Shown: positions 60,380-64,000 of the stretch, one piece after another
Numbering within the stretch: the stretch's first letter is position 1
Layout of the letters: each line of letters begins with the position of its first letter
Source: Haloarcula taiwanensis
GTDB taxonomy: Archaea; Halobacteriota; Halobacteria; Halobacteriales; Haloarculaceae
Assembly: GCA_002844335.1 (NCBI GenBank)
Contig: CP019154.1
Location: 620,001 to 684,000 of the forward strand
Direction of reading: 5' to 3'
DNA: 64,000 nt
Notes under the pieces: model-generated
The model's input: the letters and a program-made list of their open reading frames with translations, nothing else
Told to the model about the DNA's origin: nothing
Database searches by the model: none
Translations under genes and position numbers: made by a program

Positions 60380-61633
60380 CTATCGTAACAGATCAGCGGC
60401 GACCTTGCCGCTTTCCAGCGCACCCTGTATCGACGACCAGCGGGTGTAATCGCCGGCCAGCACCGCGTTTCCGTCCGGCGCTGTCGGGTCCGGGAGCGAC
60501 TCTCGGTACCCCGGCGGCTGAGCGAACTGTGAGAACGGGACCCGGTCGGTCCGGAGGTGTTCGAGCGCCTCGAAGCTCGCGTTCGGGTACCACGACCGGA
60601 GCGCGTCCCGGACCTCGGCGGCCAGGTCCGCGTCGCTCGCGTCGGGCGTCCCGAGGAACGTGGCGCTGTACAGCTCCATGCCGGCGGGCGCGTACTCGCT
60701 GGCGACCGCCGACAGCGGCGCGACGGTGTTGGGCCGGTCGTCGGCCGCGTTGAGGATGATGCGCTGGCCGGTCGTCGGCGCGCGGTTCGTCGGGAGCGCG
60801 AAGTACTGCGTGACACAGCCGACCGGCGCAGTCGGAATCGCATCAATATCCGTCAGCTCTGCCGCTGTCTCCGGGTCCGTCGCGACGACGCAACTCTCGG
60901 CCGTCACCGTCTCCGTGCCCACCTCGACAGTGACCTCGCCGTCGTGGGTATCTATGTCAGTTACGGCCGCGTCGGTCTCGATGGTCGCGCCGGCCGAGCG
61001 AGCGCGGTCGGCGAGCTGTCGCGGCATCGCCTGCATCCCGTCGGCCGGGACGAATATCTCGCCCTCGCTCAGCATCTTGTATGTGTACTCGAAGATGCTG
61101 CTGTCGGTCCCCAGCGAGCGGTCGAGCGTGATGCCGCCGTAAAAGGGTGCGGCGAACCGCTCGACGAACCGCCGCGAGAACCCGTAGTCGGCGAGGTACT
61201 CCCGGATGGTCCGCCCGCCGCGGGAGAGCAGTTCGACCGGCTCGACGCCGGCCAGCTCGCGCTGGAGCCGGAACAGCCTGAGCTTGTCGGCCGTGCGCAC
61301 GTCGGTGTTGAGCAGCGTCTGTGGCGCGGCCGTGGGGTTGCGAAGCGGGTCCGACAGCACCGAACGGTGGTTCGGACTAGCGATAGTGGCCCCCGGCGTG
61401 AATGTCCGGGGCGAGAGCGCCTCGATGTCGAGTTCACGCTTGGCCGCGGGGTACGCAGTGAACATCACCTGGAACCCGCGGTCGAACGTGTAACCGTCCT
61501 CGTGGACCGTCCGGACGCGACCCCCGACCTCTGAGGCCTGTTCGAAGACGGTCACGTCTCGGCCCGACTCCGCCAAGTGCCGGGCGGCGACCAGCCCGGC
61601 GAGTCCGCCTCCGGCGACGACGACATCTGTCAT
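60380..61633 (-). CDS. FAD-dependent oxidoreductase (phytoene desaturase/amine oxidase-like)
   Basis: 417 residues. The FAD-binding motif VVVAGGGLAGLVAARHLAES is at the start (dinucleotide GxGxxG), with EVGGRVRT next. The second FAD motif near the C-terminus is LAGDYTRWSSIQGALESG. The group includes phytoene desaturases and amine oxidases. Exact substrate unknown; carotenoid-type oxidation is a possibility. The start at 61633 is MTDVVVAGG, just after a 54-base extension not used. Confidence 0.82.
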   Translation of the reverse strand: MTDVVVAGGGLAGLVAARHLAESGRDVTVFEQASEVGGRVRTVHEDGYTFDRGFQVMFTAYPAAKRELDIEALSPRTFTPGATIASPNHRSVLSDPLRNPTAAPQTLLNTDVRTADKLRLFRLQRELAGVEPVELLSRGGRTIREYLADYGFSRRFVERFAAPFYGGITLDRSLGTDSSIFEYTYKMLSEGEIFVPADGMQAMPRQLADRARSAGATIETDAAVTDIDTHDGEVTVEVGTETVTAESCVVATDPETAAELTDIDAIPTAPVGCVTQYFALPTNRAPTTGQRIILNAADDRPNTVAPLSAVASEYAPAGMELYSATFLGTPDASDADLAAEVRDALRSWYPNASFEALEHLRTDRVPFSQFAQPPGYRESLPDPTAPDGNAVLAGDYTRWSSIQGALESGKVAADLLR

Positions 61634-61716
61634 ACCCTCAGGTTCGACCGCCCCGGACAAGAGCGTGCTGAAGCGGGACCGGACCACACTTGGTCGTCCC
61701 GTCCACAGGGGGAGAC

Positions 61717-62889
61717 ATGGAGACGACTGCGGCGTTTCGCGGCCTCATCTGCACGGCGTGTGGCGCAGAAACCGACAGCACGGCCGACCGCTGTCCCGAC
61801 TGCGGCGGGGTCCTCGTCGGCGACTACGACGTTCCGGAGCTGACGCCCGCGGCGCTGCCCGACGCGACGGGGCCGGGCCGGTACGAGCCGCTGCGGCCGT
61901 TCCCGCGGGACGCGACGGTGACGCTGGGCGAGGGGGCGACGCCGCTGGTCCCGGTCCCGGACCTGGCCGCGGAACTCGGCGTCGACTCGGTGTACGTCAA
62001 AGACGAGGGGCGCAATCCGACGGCCTCGCTGGGCGACCGGAAGCTCTCGCTCTCGGTCACCGCCGCCACCCAGCGCGGGGCCGAGCGCGTCGTGACGCCC
62101 TCGACGGGCAACGGCGCACAGGCCAGCGCCGCCTACGCGGCCCGCGCCGGCGTCGACTCGAAGGGCTTCGTCCCCTCGCGGTGTCCGTTCCTGAACAAGG
62201 CGATGGTGAACGTCCATGGCGGCGACATGCGCGTCGTCGAGGGCCGGTACGACGACGCCGTCTCAGCCTTTGAGGAGGAACTGGCCGAGGCCGCTGAGGG
62301 CTGGGTTCCGGTCGCGCCCGGACACCCCTTCCGCGTCGAGGGGGCCAAGTCCGTCGCCTTCGAGACCGCCGACGACCTCGGCTGGGCGGCCCCCGACGCG
62401 GTGGTCCACCCAACCGGCCACGGTGAGACAGTTGTCGGCCTCGAACGCGGATTCCAGGCGGCGGTCGACAGCGGCCTCGCGAACGCAGTCCCGCGAATCT
62501 ACGCCGCACAGCCCGACTCGGCGGCCGCCATCGCCGACGCCGCACGCGAGGGCGACGACGAGCCGGCGACGGTCGAACACCCCGACACCATCGTCGGCCC
62601 GCTCGAAGTCCCCGACCCCGCCGCCGGCGCTGCGGCGCTCGACTCGCTGGAGCGCTCGGGCGGGGGCGGCGTCGCCGTCCCGGACACGGACATCCTGGCC
62701 GGTGCCGTCGACGGCTGCGAGATGGGGCCGGAGACGGGCGCGACCGGCGGGACGGCCGTCGCCGGCGCGCGGGCGCTGGCTGACGACGGTGCCTTCGACA
62801 GCGACGACGTGGTCGTCCTCGTGAACCCCGTCGCCGGCAGCAAGGAGGCGGACCTGCTGCGCAGTCACCTCATGAGCCAGGGCATCTGA
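61717..62889 (+). CDS. threonine synthase-like protein lacking the PLP lysine
   Basis: 390 residues. A zinc ribbon (Cys12, Cys15, Cys26, Cys29) is followed by the fold-type II PLP domain. The family's PLP lysine (NPTGSFKDRG) is missing: NPTASLGDRKL has Gly106 there. STGNGAQASAAYAARAG is present, as is GSKEADLL near the end. It may be a non-catalytic relative or use Lys109. ATG at 61717 gives METTAAFRGLIC. Divergent from the FAD enzyme. Confidence 0.72.
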   Translation: METTAAFRGLICTACGAETDSTADRCPDCGGVLVGDYDVPELTPAALPDATGPGRYEPLRPFPRDATVTLGEGATPLVPVPDLAAELGVDSVYVKDEGRNPTASLGDRKLSLSVTAATQRGAERVVTPSTGNGAQASAAYAARAGVDSKGFVPSRCPFLNKAMVNVHGGDMRVVEGRYDDAVSAFEEELAEAAEGWVPVAPGHPFRVEGAKSVAFETADDLGWAAPDAVVHPTGHGETVVGLERGFQAAVDSGLANAVPRIYAAQPDSAAAIADAAREGDDEPATVEHPDTIVGPLEVPDPAAGAAALDSLERSGGGGVAVPDTDILAGAVDGCEMGPETGATGGTAVAGARALADDGAFDSDDVVVLVNPVAGSKEADLLRSHLMSQGI

Positions 62890-62977
62890 GGCCGCCGTCG
62901 GCCGGAGTGGGGGACGCCGTGACACAGCACCGCACACTTCGGTGTCGTTTAGCCCGTCGTGGCACAACACTGGCCTG

Positions 62978-63991
62978 ATGCGCGCCGCAGCGTTCAGCGA
63001 ACTCACTGGCCCGGACGGCGTCTCGATTGTCAACCGACCGACCCCCGAACCCGGACGCGGCGAGGCGGTGGTCTCCGTCGAGGCGTGCGCAATTAACCGC
63101 CACGACCTCTGGATTCTCGAAGGCGATTCCGCGATGGTCGACGCGGACGACCTGCCCTTTGTCACCGGTCTCGATGTCGCTGGGACCGTCGACGCCGTGG
63201 GCGAGGGCGTCACCGCCGTCGAACCCGGAGACCGGGTGGTACTCTGCCCGAACGAGACCTGCGGGACCTGCCGCTACTGTCGGGAGGGGCCGGAGAACCT
63301 CTGTGCGAACTTCTCGCTGTACCACGGCGGCCTCGCCGAGGCGGCCCGCGTGCAGGCCGACCGCCTCGTCGCGCTCCCCGACGGCGTGGACACGGTCGAG
63401 GCGGCCGCGCTGCCGACGGCCTACATGACGGCCTTCCACATGCTCCGGCGGGTCGAGGCTAGTCCGGGCGACCTGGTGTTCGTCCCGGGCGTCACCGGCG
63501 GCGTCGGTGTCGCGGGCGTGCAACTCGCCGACGCGCTCGGCGCTGACACTGTCGGCACCTCCTCCTCTCAGGACAAACTGGACCGCGTCGAATCGCTCGG
63601 TCTGGACCACGCAATCAAGAGCACCGACCCGGACGAGATTCGGGCGGCAGTCGACGATGTCGGCACAGTCGACGGCGTGCTCAATCACCTCGGTGGTGAG
63701 TACACGCAGGTCGGCCTTGACGTGCTGCGACGCGGCGGCCGGATGGCGGTCTGTGGGCGGACGGCCGGCGGCACGTCCGAAATCGACATCCCGGACCTGT
63801 TCCTCGGGCATAAACGTGTCATCGGGAGTACGATGGGGACGCAGGGCGACCTAGAACGACTCGTCGGCCTCGTTGCTGACGGCTCGCTCTCCCCCGAAAT
63901 CGAGGAGACGTACTCGCTTGAAGAGACCGGTACGGCGTTTGTGGCAATGCAGAATCGCGATAGCGTTGGCAAGCTCGTCGTGACGCCGTAG
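62978..63991 (+). CDS. zinc-binding alcohol dehydrogenase/quinone oxidoreductase family protein
   Basis: 337 residues of the MDR superfamily. The GroES-like part (1-125) has the structural zinc cysteines in CPNETCGTCRYC and ENLC. The NAD(P)-binding part has VPGVTGGVGVAGVQLADALG. The catalytic zinc ligand Cys normally near residue 37-40 is absent (INRHDLWI), as in quinone-oxidoreductase-like enzymes. ATG at 62978 (MRAAAFSEL). Substrate unknown. Confidence 0.85.
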   Translation: MRAAAFSELTGPDGVSIVNRPTPEPGRGEAVVSVEACAINRHDLWILEGDSAMVDADDLPFVTGLDVAGTVDAVGEGVTAVEPGDRVVLCPNETCGTCRYCREGPENLCANFSLYHGGLAEAARVQADRLVALPDGVDTVEAAALPTAYMTAFHMLRRVEASPGDLVFVPGVTGGVGVAGVQLADALGADTVGTSSSQDKLDRVESLGLDHAIKSTDPDEIRAAVDDVGTVDGVLNHLGGEYTQVGLDVLRRGGRMAVCGRTAGGTSEIDIPDLFLGHKRVIGSTMGTQGDLERLVGLVADGSLSPEIEETYSLEETGTAFVAMQNRDSVGKLVVTP

Positions 63992-64000
63992 TCACTCTTG

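Noticed and set aside
1..64000. CRISPR array, insertion sequence, integrase or provirus
   Set aside because: No regularly spaced repeats, transposase, recombinase or capsid-like genes were seen in any frame.

Overview
The window is a single gene-dense stretch of chromosome from a halophilic archaeon of the class Halobacteria, most likely Haloarcula or a close relative. Evidence: GC-rich DNA with strong G/C at third codon positions, very acidic proteins, twin-arginine secretion signals, leaderless genes with TATA-like boxes about 25-30 bases before the ATG, and typical haloarchaeal families (HTH-10/Bat regulators, a SAMP ubiquitin-like modifier, DUF63, DUF5802, GatD, a two-subunit GMP synthetase PPase). 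The genus is inferred. I saw no rRNA, complete tRNA, CRISPR array or insertion sequence.

Layout. 0-3.5 kb: nucleoside salvage (partial deoC, uridine phosphorylase) around small membrane proteins. 3.5-9.4 kb: an HPP/UspA fusion, then a potassium channel divergent from two overlapping TrkA-C membrane proteins. 9.4-17.6 kb: SAMP, a degenerate histidine kinase, GatD, an NhaC antiporter and an ArsR-like regulator. 17.7-24.7 kb: a repeat-rich secreted protein, DUF1405, DUF5802, an HTH-10 regulator, a Vms1-like release-factor protein and a dgcN-dgcA-like D-amino-acid pair. 24.7-35 kb: peroxiredoxin, a GCS2-family ligase with a large acidic insertion, a gamma carbonic anhydrase-like protein, ThrRS, a lipid kinase, a shortened SLC13 transporter and PspA. 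35-43 kb: the pyrG-guaAb operon, a second GCS2 ligase (GshA-like), aldo-keto reductase and a Tat-exported propeller. 43-48 kb: MoaB-like protein, a tiny zinc finger, an intact histidine kinase, SDR and an Idi-like Nudix protein.

The most interesting region is 48.0-53.6 kb. A 101-residue protein ending in a CGCGG motif sits directly against a radical SAM/SPASM enzyme, forming a compact RiPP-type peptide-modification cassette. It is followed by a NarO/DmsR-like regulator carrying a CxCx7C cysteine cluster, and then, on the opposite strand, a DUF2249 plus NnrS-like membrane protein pair. The CGCGG gene, the DUF2249 pair and a second HTH-10 gene share a 16-bp palindrome of the form CCCGAA-N4-TTCGGG about 35-42 bases before the start codon, which suggests one oxygen- or nitrogen-oxide-responsive regulon.

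53.8-64 kb: aminotransferase, a halolysin-type protease behind an AT-rich leader, a Ser-type thiolase, a winged-helix regulator, a phosphoesterase, an FAD oxidoreductase, a threonine synthase paralogue lacking the PLP lysine, and a zinc-type oxidoreductase. Several enzymes in the window have lost key residues (thiolase, Idi, threonine synthase-like, gamma-CA, one histidine kinase, the MBL protein), so family names should not be read as proven activities.
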